64,000 bases of DNA from Sphingoaurantiacus capsulatus (GTDB lineage Bacteria; Pseudomonadota; Alphaproteobacteria; Sphingomonadales; Sphingomonadaceae). A program made the position numbers and the translations under genes. Below are positions 25,632-33,970 of the stretch, in pieces (positions within the stretch are counted from its first letter, which is position 1; each line of letters begins with the position of its first letter). A model generated the notes under the pieces. That model ran no database searches. It was given only the letters and a program-made list of their open reading frames with translations, and was not told where the DNA came from. The stretch spans positions 62,001 through 126,000 of the forward strand of contig NZ_JBHRXV010000010.1 of NCBI RefSeq assembly GCF_042648405.1, given 5' to 3'.

Positions 25632-25742
25632 TCCCCTCCCCGAGGGGGAGGGGTTGGGGGTGGGCTGCGCCAGCGCGGTCAGCTTCGAAGCTCGACCTCG
25701 CCTTGACAACCCACCCCTTGCCCCTCCCCCTCGGGGAGGGGA
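25632..25742. repeat. REP-like composite inverted repeat, divergent copy 4
   Basis: The left part has CCCCTCCCCGAGGGGGAGGG followed by GTTGGGGGTGGGCTGCGCCA, and the right part CAACCCACCCCTTGCCCCTC followed by CCCCTCGGGGAGGGG. The layout (outer palindrome, then GTTGGG..TGGG, a variable centre, then the mirror image) matches copies 1-3, but the core is CCCCGAGGGG rather than CCGCTTGCGG. It begins about 8 nt after the DUF885 stop and ends about 12 nt before nadC. Confidence 0.7.
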
Positions 25743-25753
25743 TAGGAACGCGC

Positions 25754-26599
25754 ATGATCGATCAATTCGCTATCGCCGGCTTCGACCTCGACGCCTTCGT
25801 CCGCAGCACGCTGGCGGAGGATATGGGGGAGGGCGGCGACCGCACCTCCGCCGCGGTGATCCCCGCCGAGGCGCAATTGCGCGCGGTGATGGACAGTCGC
25901 GATGCGGTGGCGGTGGCGGGATTGCCGATCGCCGAGGCGTTCTTCCGCGCGCTTGATCCCACTGCGCGCATCGAGCGGCTGGTCGAGGACGGGACGCGCG
26001 TCGATGTCGGCGCCGATCTGCTGCGCGTCCACGGCAACGCCCGCGCGCTGCTCACCGCCGAGCGGTCGGCGCTCAACACCGTGCAGCATCTGACCGGCAT
26101 CGCCACGCTCACGCGCCGTTATGTCGATGCGATCGCCGGGACGGGCTGCATCCTGCTCGACACGCGCAAGACCCTGCCGGGCCTGCGGCTGCTCGAGAAA
26201 TATGCGACGCGGATGGGCGGGGCGACCAACCACCGGCTGCGCCTCGACGACGGGGTGATGATCAAGGACAACCATATCGCGGTGGCGGGCGGCGTCGAGC
26301 CGGCGGTGCGCGCGGCGAAGGCGGCGGGGTTGGCCGACGTGGTGGTCGAGGTCGATCGTATCGACCAGATCGAGCCGGCGTTGAACGCAGGTGCCGACCG
26401 GTTGCTGCTCGACAATATGGGGCCGGATGTGCTGCGTGAGGCGGTGGCGCTGGTCGCGCGCCGGGTGCCCACCGAGGCGTCTGGCGGGGTAAACCTCGAT
26501 ACCATCCGCGCGATTGCCGAGAGCGGCGTGACCTATGTCTCGGTCGGCCGGATCACGCAGAGCGCGCCGGCGGCCGATATCGGCCTGGATTTCGCTTAG
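25754..26599 (+). CDS. nadC: nicotinate-nucleotide diphosphorylase (carboxylating)
   Basis: 281 residues. Quinolinate phosphoribosyltransferase motifs are present: AEDMGEGGDRTSAAVIPA at the N-terminus, SALNTVQHLTGIATLT, LDTRKTLPGLRLLEKYA, GGATNHRLRLDDGVMIKDNH and SGGVNLDTIRAIAESGVTYV. It makes nicotinate mononucleotide from quinolinate and PRPP in de novo NAD synthesis. nadA and nadB are not adjacent. The ATG at 25754 is favoured because the upstream in-frame extension lies in the repeat. Its TAG stop overlaps the convergent DUF4112 gene by 4 nt. Confidence 0.95.
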   Translation: MIDQFAIAGFDLDAFVRSTLAEDMGEGGDRTSAAVIPAEAQLRAVMDSRDAVAVAGLPIAEAFFRALDPTARIERLVEDGTRVDVGADLLRVHGNARALLTAERSALNTVQHLTGIATLTRRYVDAIAGTGCILLDTRKTLPGLRLLEKYATRMGGATNHRLRLDDGVMIKDNHIAVAGGVEPAVRAAKAAGLADVVVEVDRIDQIEPALNAGADRLLLDNMGPDVLREAVALVARRVPTEASGGVNLDTIRAIAESGVTYVSVGRITQSAPAADIGLDFA

Positions 26600-27027
26600 A
26601 GCTTCTCGCCCTCGATGATCACCGTCGAGGGGTGGTGCTTGTCGAGGTGCGCCTTGATGATGCGCAGGTTGCGGCTGTTCGACTTGAACACGAAGTCGAA
26701 CAGGTCGCCGGCGAAGGGGACCATGCCGACGGCGGTATCGAAAACCGCGTTGCCGCTCATCCGCGCGAGCTGCCACTTCGACATGCCGAGGTTGCGCGCT
26801 TCCCAGATGAGGTAGGCGGACATCGCGCCGGTCACCCAGTCGCCGACAACCGGCACGAGGCCGACGATGGCGTCGAGGCCGACCTTGTATTGGGTGCCGG
26901 GGACGGTGAAGGCGCGTTCGAGCACCTTCTCCAGCGCGACGACGCGCTGCCGCACCGCCTGCGGGTTGCGGTCGAGGCTCGAAAGCGCGCCCGTGACCTG
27001 ATCGAAGCTCTTCTGGTTGATCGCCAT
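26596..27027 (-). CDS. DUF4112 domain-containing protein
   Basis: 143 residues from ATG 27027, which has a GGAGAC Shine-Dalgarno; a longer frame to 27096 lacks one. The DUF4112 pattern is seen: FTVPGTQYKVGLDAIVGLVP, VVGDWVTGAMSAYLI, ARMSGNAVFDTAVGMVPFAG and DLFDFVFKSNSRNLRIIKAH. Two short hydrophobic segments suggest membrane association. Function unknown. It lies 72 nt downstream of glutathione reductase on the same strand. Confidence 0.88.
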   Translation of the reverse strand: MAINQKSFDQVTGALSSLDRNPQAVRQRVVALEKVLERAFTVPGTQYKVGLDAIVGLVPVVGDWVTGAMSAYLIWEARNLGMSKWQLARMSGNAVFDTAVGMVPFAGDLFDFVFKSNSRNLRIIKAHLDKHHPSTVIIEGEKL

Positions 27028-27099
27028 GCCGTCTCCAACCCGCGAGATCGCGGGGTCGTTCCGGCCTGATGTTGGAAGCATAAGCGCCGGGTTCAATCC

Positions 27100-28446
27100 C
27101 TAGCGCATCAGCACCAGCTCTTCCGCCATCGTCGGATGGATCGCGACCGTCGCATCGACCTGCTGCTTGGTGAGCCCCGCCTTCACGACGATCGCCATCG
27201 CCTGCAGGATCTCGGCGGCATCCGGCCCGATGATGTGCGCGCCGACGACCTTGTCGGTCGCCGCGTCGCAGACCAGCTTGTAGAGCGCGCGCTCGTTGCG
27301 GTCGGCCAGCACGTTCTTCATGGCGCGGAAGTCCGAGGTGTAGACCTTCACCGAGCCGAATTTGGTGCGCGCCTCGCTCTCGGTCATGCCGACGCTGGCG
27401 ATCTGCGGGTGGCTGAACACCGCCGAGGGGATGCAGTCATAGTCGACTGTCCACGGCTTGCCGCCGAACACGCTGTCGGCAAAGGCATGGCCCTCGCGGA
27501 TGGCGACGGGGGTGAGCTGGACGCGGTTGGTGACGTCGCCGACCGCGTAGATGTTGTCGATATTGGTGCGGCTGTGCTCGTCGACGATGACGGCGCCGGC
27601 CTTGTCGAGCTTCACCCCGACGGTGTCGAGGCCGAGGCCCTCGCTGTTGGGCGGGCGGCCGATCGCGTAGAGCAGCATGTCGGCCTCGATCGGTTCGTCG
27701 CTGCCGGCGACATGGATGATCAGGCCGCCGTCGGCCTTCTTCTCGATGCGCTCGAAGCCGGCGTTGAAGCGGAAATTGATGCCCTTCACCGTCGAGATCA
27801 GGTGCAGGCGCTCGCGCAACGAATGGTCGTAGCCGCGCAGCAGGGTGTCGCCGCGTAGCATCAAGGTCACCTTGGTGCCGAACTCGTTGAAGATGCCGGC
27901 GAACTCGTTGGCGATGTAGCCGCCGCCGGCGATGACGATGCTCTTCGGCAGCTTGTCGAGATGAAACACCTCGTTCGAGGTGATGCCATGCTCGGCGCCG
28001 GGCACGTCGGGGAGGGCCGGGCGCGCGCCGGTGGCGATGAGGATTTTGTCCGCCGTCACCTTCTTGCCGCCGACATCGAGGGTGTGCGCGTCGATGATGG
28101 TGGCGCGGCCGAGCAGGACTTCGACCCCGGCGTTGCTGAGGTTCTGCGTGTAGATGCCGTTGAGGCGCTCGACCTCGCCCAGCACGTTGTCGCGGAGCGT
28201 CGGCCAGTCGAACGTGGGCGTGCCGACATCCCAGCCGAAGCGGCGGGCGTCCTCCAGATCCTCGGCGAAATGCGCGCCGTAGACGAGCAGCTTCTTCGGG
28301 ACGCAGCCGCGGATCACGCAGGTGCCGCCGACCTTATGCTCCTCGGCGATCGCGACGCGGGCGCCGTGACCGGCCGAGATGCGCGCGGCGCGGACGCCGC
28401 CCGAACCGGCGCCGATGACGAAGAGGTCGTAGTCGTACTTGGCCAT
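27100..28446 (-). CDS. gor: glutathione-disulfide reductase
   Basis: 448 residues from ATG 28446 (Shine-Dalgarno CGGAGAT). FAD-binding GAGSGG (12-17), redox pair Cys43/Cys48 in GGTCVIRGCVPKK, the NADPH motif GGGYIANEFAGIF and the C-terminal active-site His in AIHPTMAEE are intact. The RGCVPKK context is that of glutathione reductase rather than mercuric or lipoamide reductase. It regenerates GSH from GSSG with NADPH in the cytosol. The divergent DUF411 gene begins 133 nt away. Confidence 0.93.
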   Translation of the reverse strand: MAKYDYDLFVIGAGSGGVRAARISAGHGARVAIAEEHKVGGTCVIRGCVPKKLLVYGAHFAEDLEDARRFGWDVGTPTFDWPTLRDNVLGEVERLNGIYTQNLSNAGVEVLLGRATIIDAHTLDVGGKKVTADKILIATGARPALPDVPGAEHGITSNEVFHLDKLPKSIVIAGGGYIANEFAGIFNEFGTKVTLMLRGDTLLRGYDHSLRERLHLISTVKGINFRFNAGFERIEKKADGGLIIHVAGSDEPIEADMLLYAIGRPPNSEGLGLDTVGVKLDKAGAVIVDEHSRTNIDNIYAVGDVTNRVQLTPVAIREGHAFADSVFGGKPWTVDYDCIPSAVFSHPQIASVGMTESEARTKFGSVKVYTSDFRAMKNVLADRNERALYKLVCDAATDKVVGAHIIGPDAAEILQAMAIVVKAGLTKQQVDATVAIHPTMAEELVLMR

Positions 28447-28579
28447 GCATGATCTCCGTTCGACAGCCGACCTAATGCGCGAGCGCCGTGATTCCAAACG
28501 GGAAGATGTGATGGCTGTGATCGAGCGGGACGATCATGCCGCACTTGGCGGCCGCGCGACGATCGGGGAAAGTGCGGGC

Positions 28580-29038
28580 ATGGACATGAACCGCCGCTAT
28601 CTGCTCGCCGGCCTCGGCGCGTTTGCCGTCACCTCGCCGGCCGCCGCCGCGCCGAAGCAGGCAATCACCGTTCACAAGGATGCCAATTGCGGCTGCTGCA
28701 GCGTCTGGGCGGAGCGGATGACCGCGACCGGGCGCTATGCGCCGAAGCTGATCAACCAGCCGGACATGGTGGCGGTGAAGACGCGGCTGCGCGTGCCGCC
28801 CGAACTGGCGTCCTGCCATACGACGCAGGTCGGCACCTATGTGGTGGAGGGGCATGTGCCGCCGTCGGCGGTCGACCGGCTGCTACGCGAGAAACCGAAG
28901 GGCGTGATCGGGCTGGCGGTGCCGGGGATGCCGGCGGGGTCGCCGGGAATGGAGATGCCCGACGGGCGGCGCGAGGCGTATGACATCTATGCGTTCACGG
29001 CGGATGGCCGCAGCCGGGTGTTCGCGCGGATCGCCTAG
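28580..29038 (+). CDS. DUF411 family metal-binding protein
   Basis: 152 residues. ATG 28580 is preferred for the GGGGAA upstream; ATG 28586 is also possible. A signal sequence (MDMNRRYLLAGLGAFAVTSP, ending AAAA) is followed by a thioredoxin-like DUF411 domain with the Cys motif DANCGCCSVW and later ASCHTTQVGTYVVEGHVP and LAVPGMPAGSPGME. DUF411 proteins are commonly found with copper or mercury resistance genes and probably bind metal in the periplasm. No other metal-resistance gene is adjacent. The stop overlaps the convergent CsaA-like gene by 4 nt (CTAG). Confidence 0.88.
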   Translation: MDMNRRYLLAGLGAFAVTSPAAAAPKQAITVHKDANCGCCSVWAERMTATGRYAPKLINQPDMVAVKTRLRVPPELASCHTTQVGTYVVEGHVPPSAVDRLLREKPKGVIGLAVPGMPAGSPGMEMPDGRREAYDIYAFTADGRSRVFARIA

Positions 29039-29367
29039 TGCATCCGCCCGCCGTCGGGGACGGGCTGATCGGGGGCGAGCAGGACGATGCGGCCTTCGGC
29101 GTCGCTGACACCGAGCACCAGCACCTCGCTCATGAACTTGCCGATCTGCTTGCGCGGGAAATTGACCACCGCCAGCACCTGCCGCCCGACCAGCGCCCCG
29201 GACGCGTAAAGGTCGGTGATCTGCGCCGACGATCGCTTGACGCCGATCTCCGGCCCGAAGTCGATGGTCAGCTTGATCGCCGGCCGCCGCGCCTCGGGGA
29301 AAGGCTCGGCGGCGATGACGGTGCCGGCGCGGATGTCGACGGCGAGGAAATCGTCGTAGCCGATCAT
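29035..29367 (-). CDS. tRNA-binding (EMAP/CsaA-like) protein
   Basis: 110 residues, the length of CsaA. One OB-fold tRNA-binding domain is visible: FLAVDIRAGTVIAAEPFPEA, KLTIDFGPEIGVKRSSAQIT, LVGRQVLAVVNFPRKQIGKF and SEVLVLGVSD. B. subtilis CsaA is described as an export-related chaperone and the domain is also used in tRNA synthetases. It begins 8 nt after the glmS stop on the same strand, so it may be read through from glmS. Confidence 0.87.
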   Translation of the reverse strand: MIGYDDFLAVDIRAGTVIAAEPFPEARRPAIKLTIDFGPEIGVKRSSAQITDLYASGALVGRQVLAVVNFPRKQIGKFMSEVLVLGVSDAEGRIVLLAPDQPVPDGGRMH

Positions 29368-29375
29368 CGCTTCGC

Positions 29376-31199
29376 CTATTCGACGGTCACCGACTTGGCG
29401 AGGTTGCGCGGCTGGTCGACGTCGGTGCCCTTGGCCACCGCCACATGATAGGCGAGCAGCTGCACCGGCACCGCATAGACCAGCGGCGCGATCAGCGGGT
29501 GGACCTTGGGCATCTCGATGGTCGCGAGGCAGCCTTCGCCGGCCTCGTGCAGCCCTTCGGCGTCGGAGATCAGCACGATCTTGCCGCCGCGGGCGCGCAC
29601 TTCCTGCATGTTCGACACGGTCTTTTCGAACAGGGGCCCGGACGGCGCGAGCACGATCACCGGCACCGCCTCGTCGATCAGCGCGATCGGGCCGTGCTTC
29701 ATCTCGCCCGAGGCATAGCCTTCGGCGTGAATGTAGCTGATCTCCTTCAGCTTCAGCGCGCCTTCGAGTGCGAGCGGATAGTCGGGGCCGCGCCCCAAGT
29801 AGAGCACGTCGCGCGCCGGCGCGATCAGATGCGCCATCGACGCGATCTCGGCGTCGTGCGCGAGCGCGGCGTTGAGCGCGGCAGGTGCCTCGATCAGGTG
29901 GCGCACGATCTCCTGCTCGTCCTCGCGCGACAGCTTGCCCTTCTTCGCGGCCAGATGCGCGGCCAGCGCGGCGAGTACCGCGAGCTGGCAGGTGAACGCC
30001 TTGGTCGAGGCGACGCCGATCTCGGGGCCGGCGTGGGTCGGCAGCAGCAGATCGGCCTCGCGCGCCATCGAACTGGTGGGCACGTTGACCACCACCGCGA
30101 TCTTCTGGCCGTTGTCCTTGCAGTGGCGGAGCGCGGCGAGGGTGTCGGCGGTCTCGCCCGACTGCGAGATGAACAGCGCCAGGCCACCCGGCTGGAGCAC
30201 CGGGTCGCGGTAGCGGAATTCCGAGGCGACATCGATGTCGACCGGCACGCGCGCGAAGGTCTCGAACCAATATTTGGCGACCATGCCGGCGTAGAAGCTG
30301 GTGCCGCAGGCGACGATGGTGATCCGCTCGATGCCGGCGAGATCGATGTCCATCTGCGGCAGAGCGACCTGCTGCTCGATCGGGCGGATATAGCTCTGTA
30401 GCGTCTGGGCGACGACGGTCGGCTGCTCGAAGATTTCCTTCTGCATGAAGTGGCGATACGGCCCCTTCTCGACTGCCGCGGCGGTGACGCCCGACGTGGT
30501 GATCTCGCGCTCGACCGGCTGATTGTCGCGATCGAAGATCTTCGCCCCGTCGCGGGTGATGATCACCCAGTCGCCTTCCTCGAGATAGGCGATCTTCTGG
30601 GTGAGCGGGGCGAGCGCCAGCGCATCCGAGCCGAGATAGGTCTCGCCGTCGCCATAGCCGACGACCAGCGGCGAACCGAGGCGCGCGCCGATCAGCATGT
30701 CCGGGTGCTGGCGGAAGGCGATTGCCAGCGCGAAGGCGCCGCGCAACTCGGGCAGCACCGCCTTCACCGCGTCGGCGGGGCTGAGGCCCGCTTCGACCTT
30801 TTCCGAGACGAGATGGGCGACGACCTCGGTATCGGTCTCGCTTTCGAAGCGGCGGCCGCGCGCGGTCAGCGCCTTGCGCAGCGATTTGAAATTCTCGATG
30901 ATGCCGTTGTGAACGAGCGCGACCTCGCCGGTGGCGTGCGGATGCGCGTTGCTGGTGGTCGGCGCGCCGTGCGTCGCCCAGCGGGTGTGCGCGATGCCGA
31001 TGACGCCGGGGGCGGGGTTGCCGGCCAGTTCCTTGACCAGATTGCCGAGCTTGCCCTCGGCACGGCGGCGCACGAGCTGGCCGTCGTGAACGGTGCAGAC
31101 GCCGGCCGAATCATAGCCGCGATATTCCATGCGCTTCAGCCCGTCGACGAGACGACCCGCGACCTCATCCTTACCAACGATGCCAATGATGCCGCACAT
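29376..31199 (-). CDS. glmS: glutamine--fructose-6-phosphate aminotransferase (isomerizing)
   Basis: 607 residues from ATG 31199. The start must place Cys at residue 2 (MCGIIGIVG) because the N-terminal Cys is the glutaminase nucleophile after Met removal; the longer upstream frame is rejected for this reason. The glutaminase domain (HTRWATHGAPTTSNAHPH), two SIS domains (CGTSFYAGMVAKYWFE, SQSGETADTLAALR) and the C-terminal PRNLAKSVTVE are all present. It supplies glucosamine-6-P for peptidoglycan and LPS. A VapBC module separates it from glmU. Confidence 0.96.
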   Translation of the reverse strand: MCGIIGIVGKDEVAGRLVDGLKRMEYRGYDSAGVCTVHDGQLVRRRAEGKLGNLVKELAGNPAPGVIGIAHTRWATHGAPTTSNAHPHATGEVALVHNGIIENFKSLRKALTARGRRFESETDTEVVAHLVSEKVEAGLSPADAVKAVLPELRGAFALAIAFRQHPDMLIGARLGSPLVVGYGDGETYLGSDALALAPLTQKIAYLEEGDWVIITRDGAKIFDRDNQPVEREITTSGVTAAAVEKGPYRHFMQKEIFEQPTVVAQTLQSYIRPIEQQVALPQMDIDLAGIERITIVACGTSFYAGMVAKYWFETFARVPVDIDVASEFRYRDPVLQPGGLALFISQSGETADTLAALRHCKDNGQKIAVVVNVPTSSMAREADLLLPTHAGPEIGVASTKAFTCQLAVLAALAAHLAAKKGKLSREDEQEIVRHLIEAPAALNAALAHDAEIASMAHLIAPARDVLYLGRGPDYPLALEGALKLKEISYIHAEGYASGEMKHGPIALIDEAVPVIVLAPSGPLFEKTVSNMQEVRARGGKIVLISDAEGLHEAGEGCLATIEMPKVHPLIAPLVYAVPVQLLAYHVAVAKGTDVDQPRNLAKSVTVE

Positions 31200-31212
31200 G
31201 AAATTGCCTCGC

Positions 31213-31578
31213 TTATAGGGTGTAAGGAACGCGGATACCCGGCATTTGCTGGGGGAAATCCCTCGTGTTTCGGGTGATAAGGATCGCGCCATTCACCTGC
31301 GCGGTCGCAAGAATATACGCATCCATCAGCTTCATCGGCGAACGAAAGTGAATATCCGCGGCGGCAGCAGCGATCCGGGCATCGATCTCAACGACTTCGA
31401 AATAGGAGATAGCCTGTTGAAGGGCGTCTCGGTCTTCGATTGGCACTCCCGCCAAGAGTTCTGTCCATACAACGCGGCTGATCCGATGTTTCTTGTAGCG
31501 CGACAGCTCTGCAATGGCCTTCGGGTTGTCGTTCAACCAGTCGATCAGGATGTTGGTGTCGAAGAACGGAGCCGACAC
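31213..31578 (-). CDS. VapC-like PIN-domain toxin
   Basis: 121 residues. PIN ribonuclease acidic residues are present: Asp7 (FFDTNILIDW), Glu40 (WTELLAG), Asp86 (MDAYILATA) and Asp107 (RNTRDF). VapC toxins cleave specific RNAs, often initiator tRNA or rRNA. It starts 3 nt after the antitoxin stop on the same strand. Its stop is 13 nt from the glmS start, so the module is inserted in a glmU-glmS arrangement. Codon use is slightly less GC-biased than its neighbours, consistent with acquisition. Confidence 0.9.
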   Translation of the reverse strand: MSAPFFDTNILIDWLNDNPKAIAELSRYKKHRISRVVWTELLAGVPIEDRDALQQAISYFEVVEIDARIAAAAADIHFRSPMKLMDAYILATAQVNGAILITRNTRDFPQQMPGIRVPYTL

Positions 31579-31581
31579 AGC

Positions 31582-31827
31582 TCAGATATCCTCATACGGT
31601 CGGCGATCCTCACGCATGGCTCTCTGATATTCGACGGCGTCGCCAATGTCGGTTCTGTGCTTCCACAGCCCTGCGCCGCGTGCGATCCAGTCCTGATTGT
31701 CAGCGGTATGAACGAGATACAGCTTTACGGCATCGCGGATGGCGGCGGCACGCGAGCGCTTGCTTCGGGCTGCCAGCGCGTCGAGCTTCTCGATATCTTC
31801 ATCGGGAATGTCGGTCAGAATCCGCAT
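31582..31827 (-). CDS. VapB-like antitoxin (ribbon-helix-helix/CopG type)
   Basis: 81 residues. The N-terminal MRILTDIPDEDIEKLDALAA, then RSKRSRAAAIRDAVKLYLV fits a ribbon-helix-helix DNA-binding domain, followed by a charged, probably disordered tail (EYQRAMREDRRPYED) that would occupy the toxin. It would neutralise the adjacent PIN toxin and autorepress the operon. Direct CATATC repeats and a GATAT/ATATC palindrome lie at and just upstream of its start codon. Confidence 0.87.
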   Translation of the reverse strand: MRILTDIPDEDIEKLDALAARSKRSRAAAIRDAVKLYLVHTADNQDWIARGAGLWKHRTDIGDAVEYQRAMREDRRPYEDI

Positions 31828-31857
31828 ATCGATATATAGATATCATATCAGCATATC
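31825..31857 (-). promoter_or_regulatory. candidate VapBC autoregulatory operator
   Basis: A strikingly AT-rich segment in GC-rich DNA. It contains a palindrome GATAT-ATAG-ATATC (31831-31844) and three direct CATATC copies (31825-31830, 31844-31849, 31852-31857), the first overlapping the vapB start codon. Ribbon-helix-helix antitoxins typically bind such short repeats cooperatively. It also holds plausible -10 material. Confidence 0.55.
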
Positions 31858-31859
31858 AT

Positions 31860-33206
31860 TCAAGTGGATTTCTTCCTCGCCGTCATCGCCGCGCGGAATT
31901 TTGCCGCCCAGCCGGGTTTCTCGCCCTGCTCGGCGCGCACGAGCGCCAGCGCGTCGGCGGTGACGTCGCGGGTGACCACGCTGCCGGCGCCGACGATGGC
32001 GCCCGCGCCGATGGTCACCGGCGCGACCAGCGACGAGTTGGAGCCGATGAAGGCGCCTTCGCCGATCACCGTCTTGTACTTGAAGAAGCCGTCGTAGTTG
32101 CAGGTGATGGTGCCGGCGCCGACGTTGGCGTTGGCGCCGATCTCGGCGTCGCCGATGTAGGTGAGGTGGTTGGCCTTGGCGCCCTTGCCGAGCGTCGCCT
32201 TCTTCACCTCGACGAAATTGCCGACCTTCGACTTGTCGCCGAGCTTGGCGCCGGGGCGCAGGCGGGCGTAGGGGCCGACCTCGGCGCGCGGGCCGACCTC
32301 GGCGCCTTCGAGGTGGCTGAAGGCGCGCAAGGTGGCACCGTCGGCGACACTGACGCCGGGGCCGAAGAAGCAGCCGGGCTCGATCAGCACGTCGCGGCCG
32401 ATCTGCGTGTCGAAGGCGAACCAGACGGTGGCGGGGTCGATGAGGGTGACGCCGGCGGCCATCATCTCGGCGCGCTTCGCGACCTGCCATTTCGCCTCGA
32501 CGGTCGCCAGCTCGGCGCGCGAGTTAATGCCGGCGACCTCGTCGGCGTGCGTTTCGACGACCACCGAGCGGCGGCCGTCGGCGGTCGCGATAGTGACGAC
32601 GTCGGGGAGATAATATTCGCCGGCGGCATTGTCGTTGCCGACGCGGGCGAGCAGCGGCCACAGGTCGGCGGAGCGCACCGCGAGCAGGCCGGAGTTGCAG
32701 AGCGAGACGTTGCGCTCCGTGGCGCTGGCGTCCTTATACTCGACCATCTTCTCGATGGTGCCGTCGGGCTTCGCGATGATGCGGCCATAGGCGCCGGCGT
32801 CGTCGGGGCGGAAGCCGAGCACGGCGCAGGCGACATCGCCGGTCAGCGCCGCGAGCATTGCGCGCATCGTCTCAGCCTTCACCAGCGGCACATCGCCGAA
32901 CATCACCAGCACGTCGCCATCGAAGCCGGCGAGCGCCGATTGCGCCTGGAGGACGGCGTGGCCGGTGCCGAGCTGCGGCTCCTGCGTCACCACCGCGGCG
33001 CCGGTGCCGGCGACGGCGGCCTCGACCTGCTCGCGCCGCGCGCCGACGACGACGACCTTGGCGGCGGGGGCAAGTTCATCGACGCTGGCGAGGAGATGCA
33101 TCAGCATCGGCCGCCCGGCGATCGGGTGCAGCACCTTGTGCAGGTCGGACTTCATGCGGGTGCCCATGCCCGCGGCAAGGACGACGGCGGCGACCGGACG
33201 GGTCAT
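31860..33206 (-). CDS. glmU: bifunctional N-acetylglucosamine-1-phosphate uridyltransferase/glucosamine-1-phosphate acetyltransferase
   Basis: 448 residues from ATG 33206 (Shine-Dalgarno GGGAGC). The N-terminal uridyltransferase has VLAAGMGTRMKSDLHKVLHP, QLGTGHAVLQA and FGDVPLV. The C-terminal half is a left-handed beta-helix of hexapeptide repeats (IGANANVGAGTITCNYDGFF, FIGSNSSLVAPVTIGAGAIV). It makes UDP-GlcNAc in two steps. glmS lies downstream on the same strand but is split from it by VapBC. Divergent from gph with a 77-nt gap. Confidence 0.96.
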   Translation of the reverse strand: MTRPVAAVVLAAGMGTRMKSDLHKVLHPIAGRPMLMHLLASVDELAPAAKVVVVGARREQVEAAVAGTGAAVVTQEPQLGTGHAVLQAQSALAGFDGDVLVMFGDVPLVKAETMRAMLAALTGDVACAVLGFRPDDAGAYGRIIAKPDGTIEKMVEYKDASATERNVSLCNSGLLAVRSADLWPLLARVGNDNAAGEYYLPDVVTIATADGRRSVVVETHADEVAGINSRAELATVEAKWQVAKRAEMMAAGVTLIDPATVWFAFDTQIGRDVLIEPGCFFGPGVSVADGATLRAFSHLEGAEVGPRAEVGPYARLRPGAKLGDKSKVGNFVEVKKATLGKGAKANHLTYIGDAEIGANANVGAGTITCNYDGFFKYKTVIGEGAFIGSNSSLVAPVTIGAGAIVGAGSVVTRDVTADALALVRAEQGEKPGWAAKFRAAMTARKKST

Positions 33207-33283
33207 GGATGCTCCCTCAACAGACCTTGCGGCGCTTGCCACAGCCGGCTTGCCTTTTCCAGTTCAGCCGCCACAAGGCGGCC

Positions 33284-33970
33284 ATGACCAACACGCTTCC
33301 CCGCCTCGTGATCTTCGACCTCGACGGCACGCTCGTCGATACCGGCCCCGACCTGACCGCCGCGCTCAACCATGCGCTCGGCGTGCTGGGGCGGCGTGAG
33401 GTCGACGAGGAGTCGGTAAAGGAGATGGTCGGCCTGGGTGCGCGCAAGCTGCTCGAGCGCGGGCTCGAGGCGACCGGCGTGATGACCGACGAGCTGATCG
33501 ACGCCGGGGTGCAGCCGTTCCTCGACTATTATGCCGCCAACATCTGTGTCGGGTCGAAGCCCTATCCCGGCCTCGAAGCCGCGATGGACGAACTGGCCGC
33601 CGACGGCGTGACCCTTGCCGTCTGCACCAACAAGCCACAGCGGCTGAGCGAGCTGCTGATCGAGGCGCTGGGCTGGCAGGGGCGGTTCGCCGCCATCCTC
33701 GGTGCCGACCGGGTGCCGCAGCGCAAGCCGCATCCCTCGCATGTGCTGTCGACGATCGAGGCGGCGGGCGGCGACGTGCGCTCGACGGCGTTCATCGGCG
33801 ATTCGATCGTCGATGTGACGGCGGCGAAGGCGGCCGACGTGCCGGTGATCGCGGTGAGCTTTGGTTTCCCCGACCGGCCGGCGGATACGCTCGGCGCCGA
33901 TGCGGTCATCGACAGTTACGCCGAGCTTATCCCGGCCCTTCGCCGGCTCGCCGCATCCGCCACTTGGTGA
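33284..33970 (+). CDS. gph: phosphoglycolate phosphatase-like HAD hydrolase
   Basis: 228 residues. HAD motif I FDLDGTLVDTGPDLTAALNH with Asp12/Asp14, motif II CTNKPQ, motif III RKPHP and motif IV FIGDSIVDVTAAKAA are all intact. The length and the DTGPDLTAALN start are those of Gph, which removes 2-phosphoglycolate arising from DNA repair or oxygenation. Its last 44 nt overlap antisense with the nucleotidyltransferase gene, a much longer convergent overlap than elsewhere in the window. Confidence 0.88.
   Translation: MTNTLPRLVIFDLDGTLVDTGPDLTAALNHALGVLGRREVDEESVKEMVGLGARKLLERGLEATGVMTDELIDAGVQPFLDYYAANICVGSKPYPGLEAAMDELAADGVTLAVCTNKPQRLSELLIEALGWQGRFAAILGADRVPQRKPHPSHVLSTIEAAGGDVRSTAFIGDSIVDVTAAKAADVPVIAVSFGFPDRPADTLGADAVIDSYAELIPALRRLAASATW

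Noticed and set aside
31150..31260. glmS ribozyme/riboswitch upstream of glmS
   Set aside because: The upstream 13 nt lead directly into vapC, leaving no room for the ribozyme, which is in any case typical of Gram-positive bacteria.
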